Origin: Lentzea fradiae | Lineage (GTDB): Bacteria; Actinomycetota; Actinomycetes; Mycobacteriales; Pseudonocardiaceae | Assembly: GCF_900100955.1 (NCBI RefSeq) | Contig: NZ_FNCC01000006.1 | Location: 124,001-188,000 of the forward strand | Reading direction: 5' to 3' | DNA length: 64,000 nucleotides | Shown: in pieces, positions 52,621 through 61,523 of the stretch | How the letters are laid out: every line of letters starts with the position of its first letter | How positions within the stretch are numbered: the stretch's first letter is position 1 | Notes under the pieces: model-generated | The model's database searches: none | Seen by the model: the letters and a program-made list of their open reading frames with translations, nothing else | Told to the model about the DNA's origin: nothing | Translations under genes and position numbers: made by a program

Positions 52621-53917
52621 CGTCCACTCTCGACTCGTCCGGCTCCGCCGCCTCGATCGGTTCGAGGTCGGGGTTCCGCTCCGCCTCGAAGCGCACTCCA
52701 CCGATGAGCGGTTCCCACGGCTGGCCGGGGTTGTTCTCCAGCACCGACAGCAGGTTGAGGAACTCGCGGATCGTGGTGCGCGGGGTGCGGAAGTAGGCGT
52801 CACCGATGTTCTGCGAGCAGTGGTGCATGAACGCGTGCAGCGCCTCGTCGGGCACGAGGTACTGCTGCGGGTCGCCCGAGGCGTGCACGTGGCGCAGCTT
52901 GGTGAGCAGGATGTAGAAGTCCTCCTGGGTGAGGTTGGTCAGCCGCAGCACCGGGCCCGAGTGGTCGACCAAGCCGTTGGTGGCGAAGGCGTTCTCCGCC
53001 AGGCGCGACTGCAACGCCTCGTAGGAGTACAGGCCGCGGCGGGTGTCCATGAGGAACTCGGGCGTGCCGCCGAACAAGAAGCCGACATGGGTGCTGATGC
53101 CCTGGAGGCTGTCGTTGACGATGCGCAGGATCTGCTCGTAGTTGGCGGACCGGGCCTGCGAGGAGGTCAGCTTGTAGAGGTTGACCATCTCGTCCAGGCA
53201 CACCAGCAGTCCGCTGTACCCGGCCATGCGCACGAACCGGGAGAGCAGCTTGAGCTGGTCGTAGAAGCTCGCGTCGTCCACGATCGTGCGCACGCCGAGC
53301 GCGGCGCGGGCCTCGGTCTTGGTGGTGAACTCGCCGCGCAGCCAGCGCACCGCGTCGATCTTGAGCTGTTCGTGGCCGGTGTCGTGGCCCCGCCAGTACG
53401 CCTCGACCACCGTGCCGAAGTCGTAGCCGCCGACCAGTTCGGACAGCTCGGCCATGCGCTGCCGGATGACGATCTCCGGTGCCACGCCCTGTTCGCGCGC
53501 GGTGGTGAGCGCCTGGGAGACGAACCGCTCGACGATGCCCGCCAGCGCGCCGCCGTCCGGCTTGGCCGAGGTGGAGGTGTTGCGGGCCAGTTCGGCGTAG
53601 AGGCTGCGGGCCTGGCCGCCGGTGGCGTGCAGACGGCGATCGGGCGCGAGGTCGGCGTGCATGGTGACCAGGCGCTTCTTCAACGCGGCCGCGCGGATGA
53701 GGTTCAGGAAGAACGTCTTGCCCGAGCCGTACTCGCCGATGACGAAGCGGGCCGTGGAACCGCCGTCGGCGACGCTGTCAAGGTCCCGCAGCAGCGACTC
53801 GACCTCGCGGGCACGTCCGACCTGGACGTGCTGCTGGCCCGACCGGGGCACGACGCCTGCCCGCAGCGACTGGATGATCGCGTCGCGGTCCCTGGGCCGG
53901 ATGCGCGTGTCGTTCAT
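52595..53917 (-). CDS. DUF2791/BrxD-like P-loop ATPase (SngB-like)
   Basis: A 440-residue AAA+-like ATPase. Walker A GEYGSGKT is at 61-68 and Walker B LLVCLDEM ends at 244 (D242, E243). The blocks LFGGTPEFLMDTRRGLYSYEALQSRL and RTPRTTIREFLNLL are diagnostic for the BREX-associated/DUF2791 ATPase family. It starts at ATG 53917, overlapping the TerB gene stop by four bases (ATGA), and its end overlaps the helicase start, so the three are translated together. In Shango this is the ATPase subunit, thought to work with the helicase. BREX core genes pglX and pglZ are absent, so BREX is excluded here. Confidence 0.9.
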   Translation of the reverse strand: MNDTRIRPRDRDAIIQSLRAGVVPRSGQQHVQVGRAREVESLLRDLDSVADGGSTARFVIGEYGSGKTFFLNLIRAAALKKRLVTMHADLAPDRRLHATGGQARSLYAELARNTSTSAKPDGGALAGIVERFVSQALTTAREQGVAPEIVIRQRMAELSELVGGYDFGTVVEAYWRGHDTGHEQLKIDAVRWLRGEFTTKTEARAALGVRTIVDDASFYDQLKLLSRFVRMAGYSGLLVCLDEMVNLYKLTSSQARSANYEQILRIVNDSLQGISTHVGFLFGGTPEFLMDTRRGLYSYEALQSRLAENAFATNGLVDHSGPVLRLTNLTQEDFYILLTKLRHVHASGDPQQYLVPDEALHAFMHHCSQNIGDAYFRTPRTTIREFLNLLSVLENNPGQPWEPLIGGVRFEAERNPDLEPIEAAEPDESRVDDELATFRL

Positions 53918-56226
53918 GCGAGCAGTTCTCCCATTGCGTAGTCGTTGATCACGAGCTTGTCACCGTCGTCCTCGACGACCGGTTCGTCGGCCACCTCGAT
54001 CGCCGCTTCGTTGAGCACGTCCAGCGCGCCTTCCGGCAGCAGCGCGGTCTCGGCACACAGGGCGTCGAAATCCGCACGGCTCCAGGACGGGTGGGCGGCC
54101 AGCTTTCTCAGCAAGGTCGAGTGGGCCGCGTCGAGGGGACCGACGAGCTCCACCTCGACGACCGGTGCGGGTGGCTGTGGTGCCGTCTCGTCCGGTTCGT
54201 CGTCGAAGACGTCGGCGAGCAGGGCCGCGACCGCGGCGCTCTCCCGCATCTTGGCCTCCACCAGGGCGGGGTCCAGCCGGATGGCTCCGGCCGGTGGCTC
54301 GGGCTTCGGCGGCGGCGGGATGAGGTGGCCGGTCGGGCCGGTGTCCGCGGGCACGACGACCACCGGTTCGGTGGCGGGTGCGGGCCGGGCCGGCGTGGCG
54401 GTGAGGGCGTGCAGTTCGGTGTACACCGAGTCCGGCTCCTGCCCCAGCAGCTTGTAGATCTTGCGCAGCGTGTCGACCTCGGCGGGCGAGACGACGCCGT
54501 CCACGGCCGCGATGGCGGTGGCGAACTCGGCGACGTGGCTGCGCTGGGCATCGGTCAGGGCGCCCAGGCGCTTGGTGAGCCCGGTCAGCTTCAGCTTCGA
54601 GGCCAGCAGCCAGTCCAGGTGGGCGGTCAGCCTGCACCGCTCCCCCGGCGTCAGGTGCAGGCTCGACTCCAGGTGGGAGACCAGGTGGTCGCGTTCGGCA
54701 GCGGACACGTCGTCGTCGGCGGCCGAGACGACCGCGGCGAGGTGTAGCAACGTCGTGGCGGCGGTGTACTCGGGTGTCGCGGTCGTGGGCTGCGCGGCGG
54801 TGACCCGGAACAGCACGGCCGGTCCCGCACTGTGCACGGAAGCGCCCATGCGCACGTCGGGCTCGATGCCGACGCCCAGCTTGTCCAGCAGCTGCGCCAA
54901 GCCGACCGCGTCGGCCTTCGCGAACTTGCCGGGGGTGCGGGACGGCCAGAGGGAGGTCAGGTCGGCCAGTTCGAACCGTGCCTGCCGCACGTCGTCCGGG
55001 AGAGTCCGGCCGACCAGGTCGCGCACCGGGCGCAACCCGTCGAGGTCGCCGGTGAACAGTTCGTCCGGCAGCAGGGCCAGCGCGGGAAGCGTTCCCGCTG
55101 CCTCGGGTTGACGGCCGATCAGGCGGCTGTAGGCGTCCAGGTCGTCGGTGCACGACTCGACCAGCGCCTTGAGCGCCTTCGTCGGCGCGGCGGCGGTGAG
55201 CACGTCGGGCACGTCCAAGGACAGGCTGGTCGTGCCCAGCCCTCCACTGGCAGGGCGGTAGGAGAGGGCCACCCGGCCTTTGAGCGGGCGGACCTTCATG
55301 CCATCGGTGTAGCGGGCCTGGTAGCGGACGTTGAACAGCGCACGGAACTCGTCGGGGCACCGCGTCACGGGCGTCCGCGGGTAGATCTCGGGGTGGAGCA
55401 TCGCCCACGACCAGGCCCACTCGACGGGTACCGGAAGCTTCTCGGCCGCGAAGCGGCCGACACCCGCGCGCAGGGTGAGCGGCGGGGACCACCTGTCGTG
55501 CTCGGCCGGGTCGGGCGCGGCGCCTTCTCCCTTGGTGATGAGGGCGCACAGAACCTGCTGGAACTCGGTCGCGTACCCGCGGAAGGACGAGTTGCCGCCG
55601 TAGACGGAAAGCAGGCGGACGACCTCCCCGAGGATGCGCGGCAAGTCGGCCCGCGCATCCGGGTCCTGCCGCGCGTCGACCAACGCGCGTCGCTCGAGAC
55701 CGTAGAAGTAGAGGAACACGTAACCGATGTAGGCGTCGGGAGCCCACCGGCCGCTCTCCAGCCACAGCAGGTACGCGGCCCTGCTCCGCGGCGTCATCGA
55801 GTGGTAGGCAGGCCAGTAGTCCATGTCCTGACCGGCGAGGTCGGGCTTTCGCCAGTCGATCGGCAACGTCGGGTCGACGACCTCGACGTTGTGGCGGAAC
55901 ACGGCCTCGCCGCGGGACAGCTTTCCGAGGTAGATCATCCCGCCGGGCAGCGACCGGCCCGCCACCGTCGCCGTCGTTCCCGCCGGAACCCAGGCCGGAG
56001 CGGACACCGCAGGCTTTCGGGGTGGAGCCGGCCGGGGAGGCGGAGCCGGAGGTGGGGTGACCCGCGGCGGCTGGGCCGCGACGACCGGCAGGGCGGGCGG
56101 TGGCAGAGGAGGTGCTGGTGCGTACTGCGGGGCAGGTGGCGGCGGTGCGTACTGCGGGGCGGGTGGCGGCGCGATCGCGGTTGACCCGCCCCCGAACCTC
56201 TGGCGCAGCCGGTCGAACAGCCCCAC
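53914..56226 (-). CDS. TerB-domain protein with TerB-N and TerB-C regions (SngA-like)
   Basis: A 770-residue protein, first gene of the operon (GTG 56226, GGAGG six bases upstream). The N-terminus MGLFDRLRQRFGG is followed by a Pro/Ala-rich linker to about 85, then a TerB-N-type domain (about 90-290, with DYWPAYHSMTPRSRAAYLLWLESGR and GYVFLYFYGLERR). A helical TerB core lies at about 490-620 with paired acidic motifs VSAADDDVSAAE and AVDGVVSPAE, followed by a Pro-rich stretch and a TerB-C-type end with SWSRADFDALCAE. TerB domains bind divalent metal and were linked by genome context to DNA-processing and phage-defence systems. It probably senses or assembles the complex. Confidence 0.9.
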   Translation of the reverse strand: MGLFDRLRQRFGGGSTAIAPPPAPQYAPPPPAPQYAPAPPLPPPALPVVAAQPPRVTPPPAPPPRPAPPRKPAVSAPAWVPAGTTATVAGRSLPGGMIYLGKLSRGEAVFRHNVEVVDPTLPIDWRKPDLAGQDMDYWPAYHSMTPRSRAAYLLWLESGRWAPDAYIGYVFLYFYGLERRALVDARQDPDARADLPRILGEVVRLLSVYGGNSSFRGYATEFQQVLCALITKGEGAAPDPAEHDRWSPPLTLRAGVGRFAAEKLPVPVEWAWSWAMLHPEIYPRTPVTRCPDEFRALFNVRYQARYTDGMKVRPLKGRVALSYRPASGGLGTTSLSLDVPDVLTAAAPTKALKALVESCTDDLDAYSRLIGRQPEAAGTLPALALLPDELFTGDLDGLRPVRDLVGRTLPDDVRQARFELADLTSLWPSRTPGKFAKADAVGLAQLLDKLGVGIEPDVRMGASVHSAGPAVLFRVTAAQPTTATPEYTAATTLLHLAAVVSAADDDVSAAERDHLVSHLESSLHLTPGERCRLTAHLDWLLASKLKLTGLTKRLGALTDAQRSHVAEFATAIAAVDGVVSPAEVDTLRKIYKLLGQEPDSVYTELHALTATPARPAPATEPVVVVPADTGPTGHLIPPPPKPEPPAGAIRLDPALVEAKMRESAAVAALLADVFDDEPDETAPQPPAPVVEVELVGPLDAAHSTLLRKLAAHPSWSRADFDALCAETALLPEGALDVLNEAAIEVADEPVVEDDGDKLVINDYAMGELLA

Positions 56227-56518
56227 TCGGCCTCCTCGGGTCTGCGCCGTCCGGGCGGGACGGGCTCGAAAAACGGTGATAGCGACTACGTCGCGTCAGA
56301 TCCATTCGACGTTAGCGCCCAAACGGGTGAATTACGTCGGTGACACTTTCGCCTTGTCGCAGCACCCGGCAGATACGTGAGAACTACTCATAATCGGCGT
56401 TCGTGACCCCTTGTAGCGCCCTGGCACACGGCTGCGATGTGCGAGCCATGATGCTCTTGCGTGATCACCTTTCAACGCCATTCCCCCTGGTCCGCTCGCT
56501 TCGGGGAAGAGCGCGGCG
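56227..56518. promoter_or_regulatory. Divergent promoter region of the defence locus
   Basis: This 292-base gap separates the TerB operon from the SbcD/SbcC-like operon and is clearly less GC-rich than its flanks. The inverted repeat GCGAC-TAC-GTCGC lies at 56282-56294, 56 bases from the TerB start. CATAAT at 56389-56394 is a good -10-like hexamer for rightward transcription. No gene was found. An Lsr2 domain in the right-hand operon could itself bind this AT-richer stretch. Confidence 0.55.
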
Positions 56519-57760
56519 GTGACCGGGGTGCGGATCGTGCACGCGGCCGACATCCACCTCGACAGCCCTCTGCGCGGGCTCAGCAGGTTCGCCGACGAGG
56601 ACCTCGCCCAGCACCTGCGGCTGGCGTCGCGGCGTGCGCTGGAGAACCTGGTGAAGCTGGTCGTCGACAAGGACGCTCAGGCTCTCGTGCTGGCCGGGGA
56701 CATCTACGACGGTGACTGGAAGGACTACGCGACGGGTCAGTTCTTCGCCAGGCAGATGGACCTGCTGGACCAGCACCGGGTGCGCGTCTTCATGGTCGCG
56801 GGCAACCACGACGCCGCCAGCGTCGTCACGAAAGCCGTGCCCCTGCCCGGCAACGTCACCGTGATGAGCACCGACCAGCCGCAGTTGGAGATTGACGACG
56901 ACCTGGGCCTGGCGGTCCACGGTCAGGGCTTCGCGGCGCGGGACGTCCACGACAACCTGGTGCTGGCGTACCCCGACCGGGTCGACGGCCTGGTGAACGT
57001 CGGCATCCTGCACACCGCGGTCTCGGGGGCGGAGGGGCACGCGAGGTACGCCCCGTGCGCACCCGCGGACCTGGAGCGGAAAGCCTACGAGTACTTCGCG
57101 CTGGGCCACGTCCACACCCGGCGGGTCGTGAACGAGGACCATTGGGTGGCCGCGTTCTCCGGCAACCTCCAGGGCAGGCACGTGAACGAGACCGGCCCGA
57201 AGGGCGCCCTGGTCGTGGACCTCGCCGTCGAGAGGAAGGCGGAGCTGTCCTTCGAGCCGCTGGACGTGGCCCGGTGGGGGCAAGTCCAGGTGGACGCCAC
57301 CGGCCTGCGCTCGGTCGACGACGTCTACGACGCGGTGGCGCGCCGCCTGGCGGAAGAACGGGCGACGACGGGCGACCGGCCGCTGCTCGCCCGCGTCACG
57401 ATCATCGGCGAGACTGCGGCGGCGGGGGCGTTGAGCGACCGGGTCCGGCTGACCGAGACGGTGCGGCCACTCGCGGAACGCACCGGGGTCACGATCGAGA
57501 AAGCCGTCTCGCACGCACGAGCACCGCGGAGCGGGAGCAGGGTTGAGGAGCGGTTGCTCGACGCTGTCCTCCGGCGGCGCCAGGAGCTGACCGAGGATCT
57601 CGGCCCCGTCCACGAGATGGCGAAAATGCCCAACCGCGACTTCGGCTTCGAACTGCGCAGGAGCGGCCTGCTCGACCTGCTCGACGACGACGCCCTGCGC
57701 GGGATCACCACAAGGGCGATGGACGACCTGCTGGCCAAGATGTCCTCCGAGGTGAACTGA
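56519..57760 (+). CDS. SbcD/YhaO-like metallophosphoesterase nuclease
   Basis: A 413-residue calcineurin-like phosphoesterase of the SbcD/Mre11 group. Metal ligands are D11 and H13 (AADIHLD), D61 and D64 (AGDIYD), N96-H97 (AGNHD), the His of GILHTA and LGHVHTR. GTG 56519 is used. Its stop overlaps the ATG of the SMC-like ATPase by one base, as expected for an SbcDC or YhaON pair. With its partner it should cut DNA ends or hairpins in an ATP-dependent way. It is divergent from the Shango-like operon, suggesting a joint function. Confidence 0.9.
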   Translation: MTGVRIVHAADIHLDSPLRGLSRFADEDLAQHLRLASRRALENLVKLVVDKDAQALVLAGDIYDGDWKDYATGQFFARQMDLLDQHRVRVFMVAGNHDAASVVTKAVPLPGNVTVMSTDQPQLEIDDDLGLAVHGQGFAARDVHDNLVLAYPDRVDGLVNVGILHTAVSGAEGHARYAPCAPADLERKAYEYFALGHVHTRRVVNEDHWVAAFSGNLQGRHVNETGPKGALVVDLAVERKAELSFEPLDVARWGQVQVDATGLRSVDDVYDAVARRLAEERATTGDRPLLARVTIIGETAAAGALSDRVRLTETVRPLAERTGVTIEKAVSHARAPRSGSRVEERLLDAVLRRRQELTEDLGPVHEMAKMPNRDFGFELRRSGLLDLLDDDALRGITTRAMDDLLAKMSSEVN

Positions 57761-60700
57761 TGCGCGTCAGAAGGCTCGAACTCGCCCGCTACGGAGCCTT
57801 CGAAGGCAGGTCGGTCGAGTTCGGCACCGGCCTCAGCCTCGTCCTCGGCGGCAATGAGACCGGCAAGAGCACGACCCTCGACGCCCTGGCCGATCTGCTG
57901 TGGTCGATCCCGCTCAACTCGTCGCGCAGCTACCGCTTCAGCAGGCAGGCACTGGCGCTGCGCGCCGACCTCCTTCTCCCGGACGAGACGGAGCTGCGCG
58001 TCGAACGCGTCGCGAGCGGCTTGAGCGACCCCGTGACCCGCGCCGGGATCGCGGAGGTGTGGCAGGGCGACGGGGACGACCGCAGCCTCTGGAAGACCTC
58101 GTTCGGGCTGTCGCACGAAGCCCTGCGGGCTGGTGGGCGGGACCTGTGCCAGGCGAAGGGCGACCTCGCCTCGTTGATCTTCCGGGCCCGCAGCGGGCAC
58201 TCGGTCCACGGCATCCTCGAAGACCTGTCGGCACGGGCCGACGCGCTCTACCGGAGCCACCGCAACAACAAGAACGTCGAGGCACGCCGGGCACTCGCCG
58301 AGTACGAGGAGGCCAAGACCGAGGCGGAACAGGCGATGGCCCGCGCCCACCAGGTGATGGACGTGCGGGCGGCGGTCGAACGGGCCAAGGCCGACCTCTC
58401 CCAGCGACGTGCCGAGGCCGGCACGGCCAAAATCGAGCACGACACGTGGAGCGCGAAGCTCAGGATCGCCGGAGCGGTCCGGGACCTGGCACGCCTGCGG
58501 GCCCGCGCGGCCGAGCTGCGCGCCGCCGGTCCGTACCTGCTGGGTGAGGATCTCGCTGCCTGGGAGGAGGCGGCCGGGCAGCTCCAGGCGCTCGACGAGA
58601 TCCTCGCGGACGTCGAGCGGCAGCGGGAGAAGGTGGGCGAGCAGTCCGCGGCGGTCACCGTCGAGCACGAGGTCCTGGCGGAACAGTCCGCGATCACGCT
58701 GCTGGCCCACGAGTGCACGGCACGGACCGAGGGCATGACCACCGCCGAGACCGCCCGCACCGATGCCGACCGGCTGGACCATGAGGCCGCGGTGCTGCTC
58801 TCCGGTCTCACCGGTACCGACGACCTGCCGGTCGCGGACGCGCTGTCCCGGCTGTGGCTCGGCGAGGACCGGATCGCCGAGCTGGACGCCGTCGCGGCGA
58901 AACTCGACGAGGCGGACCAGGAACTGGCCACGGCCGAGCAGACGCTATCGGCCGCCCTCCGCCAGGAAGCCGCCGACAGCCGCGGCCAGGCCGCGCCACC
59001 TCCGGAATCCATCGCGGCGCTGCGCGAGGCCGTCGACTCGCTGAAGGTGCCGGGGTCGGCGTCGGCAGCGTTCAACGAGGCGCTGCACGCGGCGCACGAG
59101 GCGACCTCCGAGCGCGCTGCTCTGCTCACGAGTGCGGGTCTTCCCGCGAACACGACCCTCGGCGCCGTTCCGTCGGTGAACGCCGTCAGGACCAGCGGTG
59201 ACCGCCTCGTCGCGTGCGAGGAGGCGGAACGCGCCGCGCAACGCGCGGTAGAGCTGGCCGCACGACAGGTCGACAAGCTCGAAAAGCGGTTGCGTGTGAG
59301 CGGTGATCACGACGTGCCCACCCCCACCGCGGTGGCGGACGCGCGTGCCGGACGGGACAGGCTCGTCGACGACGTCGTGCGGGCGTGGGTGACGGGGGTT
59401 CCCGCGACGAACGCGCCAGACCTCCCGGTGGCGGTGGAACGCGCCGTTCGGCAGGCCGATCACGTCGCAGACCTGCTGTCCGAGCACCGGGAAGCGGTCG
59501 CGGCACGAGCGGGTCTGCTCGCTCAGATAACGGCTGCCCAGGCAGAGGCCGCCGACGCGGCGGGACAGGCCGACGCGGCGGCGTCCGAACTGGCCGGGGC
59601 ACGAGACGCCTGGACGGCCGTCTGGCGGCCCGCGGGTGTGGCCGCTCCCCCGCCCGCCGAGGCGGACGCGTATCGCGCGCTCCTGGTCGACGCGCTGGCC
59701 GCCGAGGGCAGGGCCACGGCGGCGCGGGACCTCGTGGAGGATCTGCACCCCCAGGCCGAACAGCAACGCGCCTACCTGACCGAGGTGCTTGCGCGAGCCG
59801 GGCGTCCCCGCCCCGGCGCCGATCCGGACAGCCTGCTGGCGGCCGCCGAGCAGGTGCTCGCCGAGGACGACGACGCCCGTGCGTCGCGGGCCGTGGCGGA
59901 GCGGATGCGAACGTTGCGGGAGGAGGCGCAGCACCAGCGGGACCAGGCGTCGGCGACTCGCGCTTCGGCCGACGCGAAGTGGAGGGGTGCCCTCACCGCG
60001 GCCGGGTTGCCCACGTCGAGTCCGGCGGGGTGGTACCGGCGGCGAGATGTCGTGGCGCAGGCCCGTGTCCTGCACACCGATGCGAAACGCCGCCGGGACG
60101 AAGCCGGTGTGCTCCAGGAGCGCTATGAGATCTTCGCGGGAGAACTCGCCAGGGTGACGGCCCGGCTGGGCATCGACCTGACCGCCGATCCCGCGGAGAC
60201 CACCGCTCTGCTGGCCGACCGCCTGCAAGCGGCACAACAGGCCAGAACGAGGTCGGACGACTTCGAGGCCCGGCTCGCCGCCCTGGAGAAGGACATCGAG
60301 AGCACCGCACGACGGCGGCAATCCGCTCTCGATGAACTGGCGGATCTCGGAGGCCGTACCGGGACCGGTGATCTGGAACGGGCGGCGGGCCGAGGGCGGC
60401 ACCTCGCCGAACTCGAAGAACGGGTCGCGAAGCACACCGAGATAGTCAGGGCCGCACTGCCGGACCTCGACGTCGAGCAGGTGGTGTCCGAACTGGCGGA
60501 CGCCGACGCCGAGTCCCTGCGTTCTGCGGCGGCGTCCGCCGCAGAACGCGCCCAGGCAGCCGATGAAGCTCTTGATCGGGCGTTCACGGACCATGTCCGG
60601 CTGACGCAGCAGTATCAGGAGCTGACCACGCGCCCCGGAGCGGCGGAACTGCACGCCAAGGCCGAGGAGAAGCTGTCCGCACTCGCCGAGCGCGTCGAGG

Positions 60701-61413
60701 AGTACCTGGTCGTCGAGATCCAGCGGACCGTCCTGCGAGACGAATTGGAGGCCTACGAGCGCAAGCACGCCTCACCACTGCTCGACGCGGCGGGCCGCAT
60801 CCTCGAACAGCTGACCGAGGGCCGGTACGTCGGGCTGCGACCCGTTCACGGCAAGGATGGGCGATCGTTGCGGGTGGTGGGGGCGGACGAACAAGCGCAC
60901 GCACCCGACGAACTGTCCGAGGGGACGGCGGACCAGGCGTTCCTCGCACTGCGGCTCGCGGGCATCGCGTCGTTGCAGGAGAAGCGGGTGGCTCGCGGCC
61001 TGCCCACCCTCCCTGTCGTCCTCGATGACGTGCTGATGACGTTCGACGACGCCAGGGCCGCGGCGGCCATCCGCGTAATGGCCGAGTTGGCGGAGCGGTG
61101 GCAGATCATCGTGCTCAGCCACCACACGCACATCCGTCAGGTGGCGGAGGGCCTGGGCTTGGCCGGCGTGACCGTGTCGGAACTCGTGGCACCGGCGGCA
61201 CTGGAGCCAACGCGCGCCGCGGAGGAAGTCCGTGCCGCGATCCGTGAGGGCGCGGCGCGGGAAGAGGTCGCACCGGTTCACATCGCCCGCCCCAGTCAGG
61301 CGCAGGACCTGACGGCCGTGCGGGTGTGGGCGCGGCAGAACGGGTTCTCGGTCAAGGAACGGGGACGCGTGCCCAGCGACGTGATCAAGGCATACGAAGC
61401 CGCGAACGCGTGA
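57760..61413 (+). CDS. SbcC/YhaN-like SMC-type ATPase ending in an Lsr2-type DNA-binding domain
   Basis: A 1,217-residue SMC-like protein. The N-terminal half of the ATPase has Walker A GGNETGKST at 30-38. About 900 residues of coiled coil follow, then signature ELSEGTADQAFLALRL and Walker B LPVVLDDVLMTFDD, with the switch His in IIVLSHHTHI. The tail after about residue 1150 is unusual: residues 1187-1217 (VRVWARQNGF..., then R1201-G1202-R1203 and VPSDVIKAYEAA) match the Lsr2 C-terminal domain, whose RGR loop inserts into the AT-rich minor groove. With the SbcD-like partner this suggests a nuclease directed to AT-rich, foreign-looking DNA. Confidence 0.9.
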   Translation: MRVRRLELARYGAFEGRSVEFGTGLSLVLGGNETGKSTTLDALADLLWSIPLNSSRSYRFSRQALALRADLLLPDETELRVERVASGLSDPVTRAGIAEVWQGDGDDRSLWKTSFGLSHEALRAGGRDLCQAKGDLASLIFRARSGHSVHGILEDLSARADALYRSHRNNKNVEARRALAEYEEAKTEAEQAMARAHQVMDVRAAVERAKADLSQRRAEAGTAKIEHDTWSAKLRIAGAVRDLARLRARAAELRAAGPYLLGEDLAAWEEAAGQLQALDEILADVERQREKVGEQSAAVTVEHEVLAEQSAITLLAHECTARTEGMTTAETARTDADRLDHEAAVLLSGLTGTDDLPVADALSRLWLGEDRIAELDAVAAKLDEADQELATAEQTLSAALRQEAADSRGQAAPPPESIAALREAVDSLKVPGSASAAFNEALHAAHEATSERAALLTSAGLPANTTLGAVPSVNAVRTSGDRLVACEEAERAAQRAVELAARQVDKLEKRLRVSGDHDVPTPTAVADARAGRDRLVDDVVRAWVTGVPATNAPDLPVAVERAVRQADHVADLLSEHREAVAARAGLLAQITAAQAEAADAAGQADAAASELAGARDAWTAVWRPAGVAAPPPAEADAYRALLVDALAAEGRATAARDLVEDLHPQAEQQRAYLTEVLARAGRPRPGADPDSLLAAAEQVLAEDDDARASRAVAERMRTLREEAQHQRDQASATRASADAKWRGALTAAGLPTSSPAGWYRRRDVVAQARVLHTDAKRRRDEAGVLQERYEIFAGELARVTARLGIDLTADPAETTALLADRLQAAQQARTRSDDFEARLAALEKDIESTARRRQSALDELADLGGRTGTGDLERAAGRGRHLAELEERVAKHTEIVRAALPDLDVEQVVSELADADAESLRSAAASAAERAQAADEALDRAFTDHVRLTQQYQELTTRPGAAELHAKAEEKLSALAERVEEYLVVEIQRTVLRDELEAYERKHASPLLDAAGRILEQLTEGRYVGLRPVHGKDGRSLRVVGADEQAHAPDELSEGTADQAFLALRLAGIASLQEKRVARGLPTLPVVLDDVLMTFDDARAAAAIRVMAELAERWQIIVLSHHTHIRQVAEGLGLAGVTVSELVAPAALEPTRAAEEVRAAIREGAAREEVAPVHIARPSQAQDLTAVRVWARQNGFSVKERGRVPSDVIKAYEAANA

Positions 61414-61484
61414 ACGGGTCGCGGAGAGGCTCGTTCACCCAGGTCAGAGCACGTTGATGAGCCGCTGACGCGATATCGTCCATC

Positions 61485-61514
61485 TGACGCCGCATCCTTC
61501 TGGATGCGGCGTCA
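61485..61514 (+). terminator. Rho-independent-type terminator after the SbcC-like gene
   Basis: TGACGCCGCATCC (61485-61497) pairs perfectly with GGATGCGGCGTCA (61502-61514) around TTCT, followed by a T-rich TTTGCTTTG. It ends the sbcD/sbcC-like operon only ten bases before the AraC start, so it could also shape the 5' end of that mRNA. Confidence 0.88.
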
Positions 61515-61523
61515 TTTGCTTTG

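Noticed and set aside
52595-56226. BREX system
   Set aside because: The DUF2791 ATPase family also occurs in BREX, but pglX, pglZ, brxA/B and a methylase are missing, while a TerB protein and helicase are present, which fits Shango.
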